This document shows positions 25,218-31,801 of a stretch of 64,000 nucleotides of DNA, piece after piece. The notes beneath the pieces are model-generated. The model had not been told where the DNA came from and made no database searches. It was given only the letters and a program-made list of their open reading frames with translations. Numbering within the stretch: position 1 is the first letter of the stretch; every line of letters begins with the position of its first letter. A program made the translations under genes and the position numbers. This stretch comes from Streptococcus infantarius subsp. infantarius ATCC BAA-102 (GTDB lineage: Bacteria; Bacillota; Bacilli; Lactobacillales; Streptococcaceae), in the NCBI RefSeq assembly GCF_000154985.1, contig NZ_DS572691.1, forward strand, positions 1-64,000, read 5' to 3'.

Positions 25218-25433
25218 ATGTACTATTCTATTTTTGTTATTTTATTCTGCATTATCTTAGCTATAATTTTTATTGACGGTTTCTTTATTAAGAAGAATAA
25301 TAAAGCCTCATCTTATATCATTTTTTTGACTTGTTATGTTTTAAGTCAAAAGGAAGCTAACACTAGTTTTCTGACGTTAGTCTGTTTGCTTATTTTACTA
25401 TTGATATATTATGAAAATAGAAATAAAAAATAA
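25218..25433 (+). CDS. Small two-helix membrane protein, copy A (candidate immunity protein)
   Basis: 71 residues: helix YSIFVILFCIILAIIFIDGF, a basic KKNNKASS loop, a middle segment and a second helix (FLTLVCLLILLLIYY) ending ENRNKK. The family is not recognised. The copy at 27351 differs only slightly. In copy B it follows a two-peptide bacteriocin module, so immunity is plausible; here it follows a truncated gene. Confidence 0.6.
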   Translation: MYYSIFVILFCIILAIIFIDGFFIKKNNKASSYIIFLTCYVLSQKEANTSFLTLVCLLILLLIYYENRNKK

Positions 25434-25531
25434 TAACTATTATTGATAATCAGATTCATATTTTTATGGCAATAATATTGCCTGAAAGAATAGTTTATAA
25501 TGTATTACTATTGTGATAGTCACGCATTTTT

Positions 25532-25560
25532 AAGCTAATAGATTGCCTATCAGCTTTTGT
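25532..25560 (+). terminator. Terminator after the copy A membrane gene
   Basis: AAGCTAATAG pairs with CTATCAGCTT with one mismatch, then TTTGTTTT. Member of the recurring module terminator. Confidence 0.75.
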
Positions 25561-25574
25561 TTTAATCAAATTTT

Positions 25575-25641
25575 ACCGTTGACGACCTAAAAACAACAAA
25601 TTACGATTTGGGCGTGCATTAACCTCACAATCTGTTAGAAT
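25575..25641 (+). promoter_or_regulatory. Regulator-box promoter of the class IIa bacteriocin
   Basis: ACCGTTGACGACCT (25575-25588) and a box ending ACGATTT (25596-25609), 21 bp apart; -10 TAGAAT (25636-25641) after 27 bp. The spacer differs from that of other modules but the geometry is kept. Confidence 0.8.
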
Positions 25642-25687
25642 AAAATTTGTCAGTTGCAACGACAAAATATTATTGGGAGGTATTCAA

Positions 25688-25906
25688 ATGAATACAAAAA
25701 CTTTTGAACAATTTGATGTAATGACAGATGAAGCACTTTCTACTGTGGAAGGTGGGAAAACAATTTATTATGGTAATGGATTATACTGTAATGCAAATAA
25801 ATGTTGGGTGAATTGGTCACAAACAGCTACAACGATTGCAAATAATTCAGTAATAAATGGCCTAACAGGCGGAAATGCAGGCTGGCATTCTGGAGGAATA
25901 GCTTAA
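25688..25906 (+). CDS. Class IIa (pediocin-like) bacteriocin, ubericin A-like
   Basis: 72 residues from ATG 25688 (GGGAGG upstream). Leader [23 protein letters not shown]; mature 49 residues. It contains [16 protein letters not shown], the anti-listerial YGNGV-type box with the conserved disulfide pair, then a helical half ending [14 protein letters not shown] recall ubericin A of S. uberis as nearly identical. Peptides of this class form pores through the mannose PTS of Listeria and enterococci. Its stop overlaps the immunity start (TAATG). Confidence 0.92.
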   Translation: MNTKTFEQFDVMTDEALSTVEGGKTIYYGNGLYCNANKCWVNWSQTATTIANNSVINGLTGGNAGWHSGGIA

Positions 25907-26202
25907 TGGTAGATTTAAAGTGGTTCTCAGGTGGAAAAGAAAGAAAAAATGAAGCGGTAGTTATTATTGACGAATTATTAGTATCTTTGAGTGAGGATTC
26001 AAAATATATACCGCTTAAAAAATTTTTTCTTTTTTATCGTAAGGAATTAGAGTCAAGTGGGACTTCTACGCCATTGGTATTAAGTAGGATGAATGTAGAG
26101 TTATCTAACATTCTGGTAGAAAATAAACTTCAACTATCTGATGCACAATCAAAGCAATTAAAGAGGTTAAGAAGTTTATCAAATATTAGATATGGCTATT
26201 AG
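25906..26202 (+). CDS. Class IIa bacteriocin immunity protein
   Basis: 98 residues, translationally coupled to the pediocin-like gene by TAATG. A soluble, charged, helix-rich protein (KNEAVVIIDELLVSLSEDSK, then LSDAQSKQLKRLRSL), the size and character of the EntA_Immun four-helix family, which locks the bacteriocin on the mannose-PTS receptor inside the producer. Family assignment rests on pattern and context. Confidence 0.85.
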   Translation: MVDLKWFSGGKERKNEAVVIIDELLVSLSEDSKYIPLKKFFLFYRKELESSGTSTPLVLSRMNVELSNILVENKLQLSDAQSKQLKRLRSLSNIRYGY

Positions 26203-26219
26203 ATAAAATATTTATCGTC

Positions 26220-26246
26220 AAGCTGGTAGGTCCTATCAGCTTTTGT
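26220..26246 (+). terminator. Terminator after the class IIa module
   Basis: AAGCTGGTAG pairs with CTATCAGCTT (two G-T pairs), then TTTGT. Followed 15 bp later by the next promoter. Confidence 0.75.
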
Positions 26247-26260
26247 ATTAATCAAATGTT

Positions 26261-26327
26261 ACCGTTTAGGAACTCAAAATGACCGTTTACGACTTGGGCG
26301 TTCATTTTTTTAAAAAAAGGTTATACT
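26261..26327 (+). promoter_or_regulatory. Regulator-box promoter of module 7 (closest to consensus)
   Basis: ACCGTTTAGGAACT (26261-26274) and ACCGTTTACGACTT (26282-26295), 21 bp apart; TATACT (26322-26327) 27 bp downstream. This is the clearest version of the regulon promoter. Confidence 0.88.
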
Positions 26328-26370
26328 ATACTTGTTTCCGAAAATATAAATTAACAAGGAGGCAGTCATT

Positions 26371-26604
26371 ATGAATACAAAAATTTTTGAACAATTTGAT
26401 GTAATGACAGACGCAGAACTTTCAGCCGTTGAAGGTGGCGGATGTAATTGGAAAGGTGCAGCTGCTACAGTAGCTGTAGGAGCTGTTGGTGGTGCAATAA
26501 AAGGAGCAGTAACAACATATTCATGGCAAGGGGCTGCTTTGAAGGCGGTAGGATATGGAATTAAAGCAGGAGTCGCTTACGGTGCAACCTGCCGTTGGAC
26601 ATAA
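26371..26604 (+). CDS. Double-glycine bacteriocin, module 7
   Basis: 77 residues. Leader [23 protein letters not shown]; mature part GCNWKGAAATVAVGAVGG, a mildly basic Gly/Ala-rich middle with an aromatic TYSWQG, and ending GVAYGATCRWT. Two Cys near the ends could form a long-range disulfide. AAGGAGGCAG precedes it. No obvious partner peptide follows before the next small membrane gene, so it may act singly. Confidence 0.8.
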   Translation: MNTKIFEQFDVMTDAELSAVEGGGCNWKGAAATVAVGAVGGAIKGAVTTYSWQGAALKAVGYGIKAGVAYGATCRWT

Positions 26605-26608
26605 CAGT

Positions 26609-26779
26609 ATGAAAAGATGGATTTTGGAATTCTTACTTCTAGTCTTAGTTTATAGCATCATTGCTTTACTATGGAAACAAGATAAAACATGGCAATTTTA
26701 CGCATTAAGCATGTATGCAGCCATAAGTTTATCAGATGATATTTTTAAACTTTTGTTTCTAAAGAATAAGAAAAAATAA
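26609..26779 (+). CDS. Small membrane protein, candidate immunity protein of module 7
   Basis: 56 residues starting 4 bp after the bacteriocin stop. An N-terminal helix (WILEFLLLVLVYSIIALLW), a short loop with KQDKTW, and a weaker second helix ending KNKKK. Same architecture as the other candidate immunity proteins here; inferred. Confidence 0.55.
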   Translation: MKRWILEFLLLVLVYSIIALLWKQDKTWQFYALSMYAAISLSDDIFKLLFLKNKKK

Positions 26780-26793
26780 AGGAGGTAGTCATC

Positions 26794-26994
26794 ATGAATA
26801 CAAAAGCATTTGAACAATTTGATGTAATGACAGATGCAGAACTTTCAACTGTTGAAGGTGGGAAAAGTAAAGAAGGAAGAAATATGGGATGTATACTTGG
26901 CACTGCAGGTATGGCAGGAGCAGGCTTTTTAGTAGCAGGACCAGCAGGTGCTGCCGCACTTGGCGGTGCTACCGCACTAAGAGTTTGTAGATAA
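26794..26994 (+). CDS. Double-glycine bacteriocin, first peptide of module 8
   Basis: 66 residues. Leader [23 protein letters not shown]; mature [21 protein letters not shown] onward, charged at the front and Gly/Ala-rich behind, ending ALRVCR with a second Cys. AAAGGAGG upstream but no regulator box, so it is read from the module 7 promoter. A second GG peptide follows. Confidence 0.8.
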   Translation: MNTKAFEQFDVMTDAELSTVEGGKSKEGRNMGCILGTAGMAGAGFLVAGPAGAAALGGATALRVCR

Positions 26995-27019
26995 GTTTAC
27001 TTTACAAGGAGGATTCTGT

Positions 27020-27202
27020 ATGGAACAATTTCAAATAATTGAAGAAAACGAACTAGAAATGATTGTTGGTGGTAAAGTTAGTCCAACCTGTGCGGCTTTG
27101 GTAGCAGCATCTATATATGGAGGACTCGCAGTAGCAGGACCAGCTGGTGTAGGTTTAGCTATGGCGGTTGGTGGTGCGGCTGCTGGAAGTTTTTGTAGAT
27201 GA
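27020..27202 (+). CDS. Double-glycine bacteriocin, second peptide of module 8
   Basis: 60 residues with a good AAGGAGG. Short leader [18 protein letters not shown]; mature [20 protein letters not shown] onward, ending [10 protein letters not shown]. The closing Cys-Arg mirrors the partner's VCR end, which supports a pair. Its stop overlaps the next start (ATGA). Confidence 0.78.
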   Translation: MEQFQIIEENELEMIVGGKVSPTCAALVAASIYGGLAVAGPAGVGLAMAVGGAAAGSFCR

Positions 27203-27345
27203 AAAATTGGAGAATTATTCTAAAAAATATACTGTTTTTGGCAATGGGAGTGAAGGCAGTATTATCGACAGACGGTATGTTAGTAAAAGGAATTCTCGTT
27301 TTTTTCACAATGTTTATATTGTATAGTATAAATAAAGCAAATTAA
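27199..27345 (+). CDS. Small membrane protein, candidate immunity protein of module 8
   Basis: 48 residues, overlapping the preceding bacteriocin by 4 bp. Two hydrophobic stretches ([16 protein letters not shown] and [14 protein letters not shown]) with basic ends. Coupled translation and size fit an immunity protein; no family recognised. Confidence 0.55.
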   Translation: MKNWRIILKNILFLAMGVKAVLSTDGMLVKGILVFFTMFILYSINKAN

Positions 27346-27350
27346 TTTCT

Positions 27351-27566
27351 ATGTACTATTCTATTTTTGTTATTTTATTCTGCATTATCTTAGCTATAAT
27401 TTTTATTGACGGTTTCTTTATTAAGAAGAATAATAAAGCCTCATCTTATATCATTTTTTTGACTTGTTATGTTTTAAGTCAAAAGGAAGCTAACACTAGT
27501 TTTCTGACGATAGTCTGTTTGCTTATTTTGCTATTGATATATTATGAAAATAGAGATAAAAAATAA
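27351..27566 (+). CDS. Small two-helix membrane protein, copy B (candidate immunity protein)
   Basis: 71 residues, differing from the copy at 25218 by about one or two residues (Ile for Leu after SFLT; Asp for Asn near the end). Last gene of module 8, 5 bp after the previous stop, before a module terminator. Retention of two near-identical copies suggests recent duplication or selection. Confidence 0.6.
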   Translation: MYYSIFVILFCIILAIIFIDGFFIKKNNKASSYIIFLTCYVLSQKEANTSFLTIVCLLILLLIYYENRDKK

Positions 27567-27663
27567 TAACTATTATTGATAATCAGATTCATATTTTTAC
27601 GGCAATAATATTGCCTGAAAGAATAATTTATAATGTATTACTATTGTGATAGTCACACATTTT

Positions 27664-27692
27664 CAAGCTGATAGATTGCCTATCAGCTTTTG
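27664..27692 (+). terminator. Terminator closing module 8
   Basis: AAGCTGATAG pairs perfectly with CTATCAGCTT, followed by TTTGTTTT. Confidence 0.8.
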
Positions 27693-27707
27693 TTTTAATC
27701 AAATTTT

Positions 27708-27774
27708 ACCGTTTATGACCTAAAAATGACAAATTATGACTTGGACGTTTATTTCCAAGAGAATTTGTTAAACT
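27708..27774 (+). promoter_or_regulatory. Regulator-box promoter of module 9
   Basis: ACCGTTTATGACCT (27708-27721) and a box ending ATGACTT (27729-27742), 21 bp apart; TAAACT (27769-27774) as -10 after 27 bp. Confidence 0.78.
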
Positions 27775-27819
27775 GAAATGGTCAATCGCGGTGACAAAAA
27801 ATTATTGGGAGGTATTCAA

Positions 27820-28050
27820 ATGAATACAAAAATTTTTGAACAATTTGATGTAATGACAGACGCAGAACTTGCTAAAGTTGAAGGTGGAGGCATGGAATGG
27901 ATTGGAGATGTATTGGGTGCTATAGGTAATGCTGCGCATCCTGTTAACCCTCGTCAAGTGGTAGACCAATTAAATGGAAAGTATCCACGTCGTGGTCCTG
28001 TTCGTTCTTGCCCTCCTGGAGGAACTGGAGGAACACCTAATGCTTGTTGA
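27820..28050 (+). CDS. Unusual double-glycine peptide with Pro/Gly/Arg-rich tail, module 9
   Basis: 76 residues from ATG 27820 with GGGAGG upstream. Leader [23 protein letters not shown] is standard, so the exporter should process it. The mature part starts GMEWIGDVLGAIGNAAHPVN, then turns hydrophilic and basic (KYPRRGPVRSCPP) and ends GGTGGTPNAC. Two Cys lie within about 14 residues of the end. Unlike the other peptides it lacks a long Gly/Ala helix. I do not recognise it; it could be a new class II bacteriocin or a peptide with another target. Confidence 0.8.
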   Translation: MNTKIFEQFDVMTDAELAKVEGGGMEWIGDVLGAIGNAAHPVNPRQVVDQLNGKYPRRGPVRSCPPGGTGGTPNAC

Positions 28051-28138
28051 TAAGTTGTCTGTAGAAATTTCTAAATAATGTTATTTTAAAGATAATTTAG
28101 AAGTTTTTTTAGCAAAAAAGAAATACGGTATGTAAATT

Positions 28139-28450
28139 ATGAAAGCATTATATAATGGTCGTCTGTCTGATGTATGGGAAATAAGTAAGACGAATGTTCA
28201 ACCAGTATGGGTTCAGCAAGCTTTTAAACAAAATTATCTGAAATGGAACGATAATAAATTAATAATTTCTATGAGCGGAATAAATCCGTCTATGAAATTT
28301 AATTTGAAAATTAGCTTATTGAGTTATCCTGGTTACGCCTCTTATCCTGTGGGGTATATCGGAGATTTTTTAGATATTACTAACCATCGTGTTGTTTCAA
28401 AAAAACAATTTCATAAACATTATCAAATTATTGAAGAAGACCCTCTATAA
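28139..28450 (+). CDS. Soluble protein of unknown function, candidate immunity for module 9
   Basis: 103 residues, no signal peptide or membrane helix. Rich in Trp, Tyr and Asn (VWEISKTNVQPVWVQQAF, then KISLLSYPGYASYPVGYIG) with probable beta structure. Only 88 bp after the Pro/Gly-rich peptide, but with a weak ribosome site. Not like the helical immunity proteins elsewhere in the locus. Immunity is a guess from position. Confidence 0.5.
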   Translation: MKALYNGRLSDVWEISKTNVQPVWVQQAFKQNYLKWNDNKLIISMSGINPSMKFNLKISLLSYPGYASYPVGYIGDFLDITNHRVVSKKQFHKHYQIIEEDPL

Positions 28451-28552
28451 TTCTCATTTATGTCTAAAACTACAGTTTAAAGCTGCTTTAAATGTTCGAT
28501 AAAACTGGCGGCATACTTTTTGCCTATCAGCTTTTGTTTTAATCAAAATGTT

Positions 28553-28620
28553 ACCGTTTAGGAACTCAAAATGCCCTTTTACGACTTAGGCGTTCATTTT
28601 TCTAAAAAAAGGGTTATACT
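28553..28620 (+). promoter_or_regulatory. Regulator-box promoter of module 10
   Basis: ACCGTTTAGGAACT (28553-28566) and a box 28574-28587 ending ACGACTT, 21 bp apart; TATACT (28615-28620) after 27 bp. A half terminator (CTATCAGCTTTTG, about 28523) precedes it. Confidence 0.83.
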
Positions 28621-28663
28621 ATACTTGTTTCCGAAAATATAAATTAACAAGGAGGTAGTCATC

Positions 28664-28777
28664 ATGAATACAAAAGCATTTGAACAATTTGATGTAATGG
28701 ATGAAGTAGAACTTTCAGCCGTTGAAGGTGGAGGTTGGAAATGTGTTGCAGGAGTAGGAGGAGCATTTACTTGCTAG
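28664..28777 (+). CDS. Very short double-glycine peptide, 14-residue mature part
   Basis: 37 residues: full leader [23 protein letters not shown] and only GWKCVAGVGGAFTC after it. Promoter boxes, ribosome site (AAGGAGG) and leader are all consensus, so it is expressed and exportable. Two Cys could close a ring of 11 residues. Either a bacteriocin gene cut short by a deletion and ended by a chance stop, or a genuine mini-peptide with signalling or antimicrobial function. Confidence 0.65.
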   Translation: MNTKAFEQFDVMDEVELSAVEGGGWKCVAGVGGAFTC

Positions 28778-28813
28778 GTGGTGTGCCACTTTTCAAAGAA
28801 AAGAGGTATAACT

Positions 28814-29218
28814 ATGAAATATCATCTTTCTAGGTTAGATAAGTTATTACTTATCAGATGTTTAATGGGTCAGTTACCAATTATAGGTATACTTAGTATA
28901 TTCTTATCGCAGGAATTTTTTACCCTTCCTTTACTAACTAAAGTAGTTATAATACTAATTTTGACAACTAATATGGGAATCACTATTTACTTTACAAAGG
29001 AAATTAAACTAGAACAGGCAAAAGAAAATACTCATTTTCATGCTAAAGCTATGCAGATTTCTTTCATCGTGATTGCCTTGATTTTTGGTTTTATAGGCTT
29101 GTATAGGGGCGTAACTGCAGTAGAAACGTACCAACAAGTTATAGGGTATATAGGCGCTTTTATATGTATTGTTATAGCAGGTTTATTAGTTTGGGGGTTG
29201 AAATTTATTAAAGACTAA
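28814..29218 (+). CDS. Four-helix membrane protein of module 10, candidate immunity protein
   Basis: 134 residues from ATG 28814 (AGAGGT upstream). Four hydrophobic segments (MGQLPIIGILSIFL; LLTKVVIILILTTNMGITI; AMQISFIVIALIFGFIGLY; VIGYIGAFICIVIAGLLVW). Two pairs of helices around a charged KEIKLEQAKENTH loop. No family recognised. It is the last gene before a terminator, behind the mini-peptide. Confidence 0.6.
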   Translation: MKYHLSRLDKLLLIRCLMGQLPIIGILSIFLSQEFFTLPLLTKVVIILILTTNMGITIYFTKEIKLEQAKENTHFHAKAMQISFIVIALIFGFIGLYRGVTAVETYQQVIGYIGAFICIVIAGLLVWGLKFIKD

Positions 29219-29345
29219 GCCTAAGGATTTTAATAAATACTTTTCTACCCAACTTATAGTATTCCTAATTAAGCAGTATCGTTAGAAACTTTATTCTTGA
29301 TAGCAGGAATATATCTTTTGGTAACGACTAAGTAAAACTACTTTT

Positions 29346-29377
29346 GGCTGATAGCTAGGAACACTATCAGCCTTTTT
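29346..29377 (+). terminator. Terminator before the thioredoxin gene
   Basis: GGCTGATAG (29346-29354) pairs with CTATCAGCC (29364-29372), then T5. Homologous to the terminator at 21750. Confidence 0.8.
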
Positions 29378-29398
29378 CAAAAAGAAAGGGAGTTATTT

Positions 29399-30445
29399 AT
29401 GACCTTAAAACGTATGAAATCAGTTGTATTATTATCATCTGCTTTATTGAGTATAGTAGCAGTGACAGCTTTTGCTGACGATGAGGCGACTTCGTCTAGT
29501 TCAACTATTGAAGTTGTTAATCAATCTGAAACTAGTGTGACTAGCACAGAGACTTCATCATCAAGTATCGAATCAGCGGTTACGGCTATTGAAACAGAAC
29601 CGTCTTCGGAAGAAAATCAAGCAGTTGTTGCTAAAGCTGAGGATAATACTCTCCCAGCTGAAACGACTCCAGAAGTACAGACAACACCTACTACCCAAAC
29701 CTCAGAAGATACCACACCAGTTGCTGCTGATGAAGCAGAAGAAACTGGTACTGATGATGTAACGGTTAAACAATATGAAGAAAACGTTGCTGATTTTAAT
29801 GCTGTTGGTATTTCTGATGTGTATCACATGTTTACCAAAGACAATAAGGAGCATGTCCTCTATATTGGTCGTCCGACTTGTTATTACTGCCGTCAATTTT
29901 CATCAGAACTAAAAGAGTTCAATACGCTGCTAGATGAGGGTTTGGCATATTATAATACAGATAGTGCAGATTTTGATGATAATGCGCGTGCTTTCCTTTA
30001 TGAAACGGTGGGAATTCCAGGAACTCCTACTATTTTACGATTGCAAAATGGACAACTCTTATCAGGATGGGTTGGTGGTGGCGTTAGCGCTCAACAGCTC
30101 TATGATTATCTTTTCTTAGGAATTAACCCAGAAGAATCTCAAATAGATGATCATGAGGATAATAGCACAAAAGATGAGATTACAGAAGAAAGACCTGCCT
30201 CGCAAGATACAGTCACCTTTAATCAAGGACGACCAACGACCATGCAGACAAGCCCAGCATCAGCACAATCTGTTTCTCTATCAACTCCAGCTCCAACAAG
30301 CACCGTAGTATCCACAAAAACTACGCCAACAACTCTTCCAAATACTGGTGAAGAAAAAAGCAATCTTTACAGCTTAAAGATCCTTTTTATCCTACTTAGC
30401 TTAGCCACACTTGGCTTATCAAAAATGATGAAATCAGAAGACTAA
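29399..30445 (+). CDS. Sortase-anchored thioredoxin-like protein (bacteriocin accessory)
   Basis: 348 residues. A signal peptide (VVLLSSALLSIVAVTAFA) leads to a Ser/Thr/Glu-rich spacer (about 30-125). The thioredoxin fold (about 130-240) has the active site CYYC in YIGRPTCYYCRQF and the cis-Pro loop GIPGTPTILRL. Then come a second Pro/Thr-rich spacer and LPNTG with a membrane helix. PedC/BrcD-type thioredoxins help disulfide formation in class II bacteriocins, many of which here have two Cys; display on the wall suggests folding after export. AAGGGAG precedes ATG 29399. No regulator box seen. Confidence 0.85.
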   Translation: MTLKRMKSVVLLSSALLSIVAVTAFADDEATSSSSTIEVVNQSETSVTSTETSSSSIESAVTAIETEPSSEENQAVVAKAEDNTLPAETTPEVQTTPTTQTSEDTTPVAADEAEETGTDDVTVKQYEENVADFNAVGISDVYHMFTKDNKEHVLYIGRPTCYYCRQFSSELKEFNTLLDEGLAYYNTDSADFDDNARAFLYETVGIPGTPTILRLQNGQLLSGWVGGGVSAQQLYDYLFLGINPEESQIDDHEDNSTKDEITEERPASQDTVTFNQGRPTTMQTSPASAQSVSLSTPAPTSTVVSTKTTPTTLPNTGEEKSNLYSLKILFILLSLATLGLSKMMKSED

Positions 30446-30850
30446 AATCAACTAATCTCCTTATTTCGTAGCGGAAAAGATTATCAAAATCACAAAAGAA
30501 ACACGGTGACAAAGAGCTGACTACCATGCCATAACGCCCAAGACAGTTTATAAAGACGATATTTCAGTGAAGGGAGACAGCTTGCTCCTTGCGATGTTGA
30601 CAGAAAAAGAGAAAAACGAAAAGTTGTCCTGCGCGGTCAACTTTTTTGATCAGATGAAGTCATCTTGAAAGGTACGATCAAAAGTTTTGAGAAGTTAATG
30701 AGAAATTCAAACGATCTAAACAAAAGTTATCTCAGCACATTAAAAAATTTCTCAAAAAAACCAACTTTTTTCAGATTTTTTATTTGTCTTACGAATAAAT
30801 AGATAGAGAAGAAAATCTTCTACTGTTTTTTAGGATAAGGAGACAAGAAT
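30446..30850. other. Intergenic remnant region
   Basis: No supported gene. A short open stretch (about 30527-30668, including LLLAMLTEKEKNEK) resembles protein-coding DNA but lacks a start and a recognisable family. It is probably the debris of a gene lost during rearrangement. TAGATAGAG and AAGGAG precede the next gene. Confidence 0.5.
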
Positions 30851-31615
30851 ATGTCACAAAAATATATTCAACCACAATCATTGCCACGTATTGAATTTAC
30901 AGAGTAGATTTCAACAACTTTTGATGCCATTGATAGGGAAAACTTGACGTTGGGAACAGATGAAATCATCGTTAGTCAAGCGCATAAGCTAAGAAAATTA
31001 CTCCCACAACTGGCAGCAACGATTAAGGAAAAACGTAAATCTGATATTTCCCAACAACTGGCAGAATCACAAAAACTACGTAGGGCAGATCTTCAAGCGC
31101 TTAAAGATGCCATTAAGCCTGCCAAGGTTAGTCGTTTGGTGGAGAAAAAGGATGCTTATCTGCTGTTAAATGAATTATTGAAAAAGCATAATGATGCTCA
31201 AAGCTCAGGACTAGAAAAAACGAATGGGGTGATAAAATCTCTTCTGACGAAATTAGCTTCAGAAGAATATGCTCAAGCAGTAGAAACTCTGAGGGTAGAT
31301 GAATATGTCCAAAATCTCCAAGAAAGTCATCAAAAGACCTATCAACTCTATCTCAGTCGACAACAAGAAGAACTGGTCAAATCATCATCAAATAAAAAAG
31401 AAATCAGAGAAACCATGAACAAAAGTTATCGTCTTTTCTGTAGCCATTTGGAAAATCTTGTTGATTATGATGAAGATACGTCTTACAGTTCTTTATATAC
31501 ACTGGTTGAAAAAGTCAAAAAAGACTTTGCGGAAGTGTTACAACGTCGTAAAGCCCAAGCTAAGCGTAAAAAACCTATTCAATCAGAAGAGGAGGTGGTG
31601 CCACCATCTGACTAA
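30851..31615 (+). pseudogene. DUF6261-like protein interrupted by a stop codon
   Basis: ATG 30851 opens MSQKYIQPQSLPRIEFTE, then TAG at 30905-30907, after which the same frame continues for 235 residues (ISTTFDAIDRENLTLGTDE and a long helical Lys/Glu/Gln-rich body) to 31615. Restarting at ATG 30944 would give 223 residues. The intact protein would be 254 residues. I associate it with DUF6261, function unknown, with modest confidence. No membrane segments. Confidence 0.65.
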
Positions 31616-31657
31616 GTTAGGTGTTTGTCATGACAATTTTATTTTTAATTATTTTCA

Positions 31658-31684
31658 CCCTGTCAAAAATGGCAGGGATTTTTG
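31658..31684 (+). terminator. Terminator before the regulatory operon
   Basis: CCCTGTCA (31658-31665) and TGGCAGGG (31670-31677) form a stem with one G-T pair, followed by ATTTTTG. It insulates the regulator promoter. Confidence 0.7.
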
Positions 31685-31694
31685 TATCGCGATG

Positions 31695-31762
31695 ACCGTT
31701 TACGACCTATTTTGAACCATTTACGACTTTGCTGGTTGTGAGAGAGGAAAATAGTTTATAAT
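31695..31762 (+). promoter_or_regulatory. Autoregulated promoter of the response regulator/kinase operon
   Basis: ACCGTTTACGACCT (31695-31708) and ACCATTTACGACTT (31716-31729), 21 bp apart; TATAAT (31757-31762) 27 bp later. The consensus -10 suggests some basal expression plus positive feedback. Confidence 0.85.
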
Positions 31763-31801
31763 AGTATCAAGAAATAAGGCCAACATAGTTAGGAGGAAGA
31801 C

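Larger units (their letters stand above)
25207..25735 (+). repeat. Copy A of a ~530-bp segmental duplication
   Basis: Nearly identical to 27340-27867: the small membrane ORF (70 of 71 residues the same), its terminator, the regulator boxes, and after a short diverged stretch the ribosome site and leader codons of the next bacteriocin. The two copies lead into different bacteriocins. Confidence 0.85.
27340..27867 (+). repeat. Copy B of the ~530-bp segmental duplication
   Basis: Counterpart of 25207-25735. Copy B sits after an intact module 8 and reads into the unusual Pro/Gly-rich peptide at 27820, whereas copy A reads into the class IIa bacteriocin. Most differences lie around the -10 region (about 27743-27795). 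Confidence 0.85.

Noticed and set aside
30527-30668. Short coding-like stretch before the DUF6261-like gene
   Set aside because: No start codon with ribosome site, under 50 residues, and no family recognised; kept only as a remnant region.
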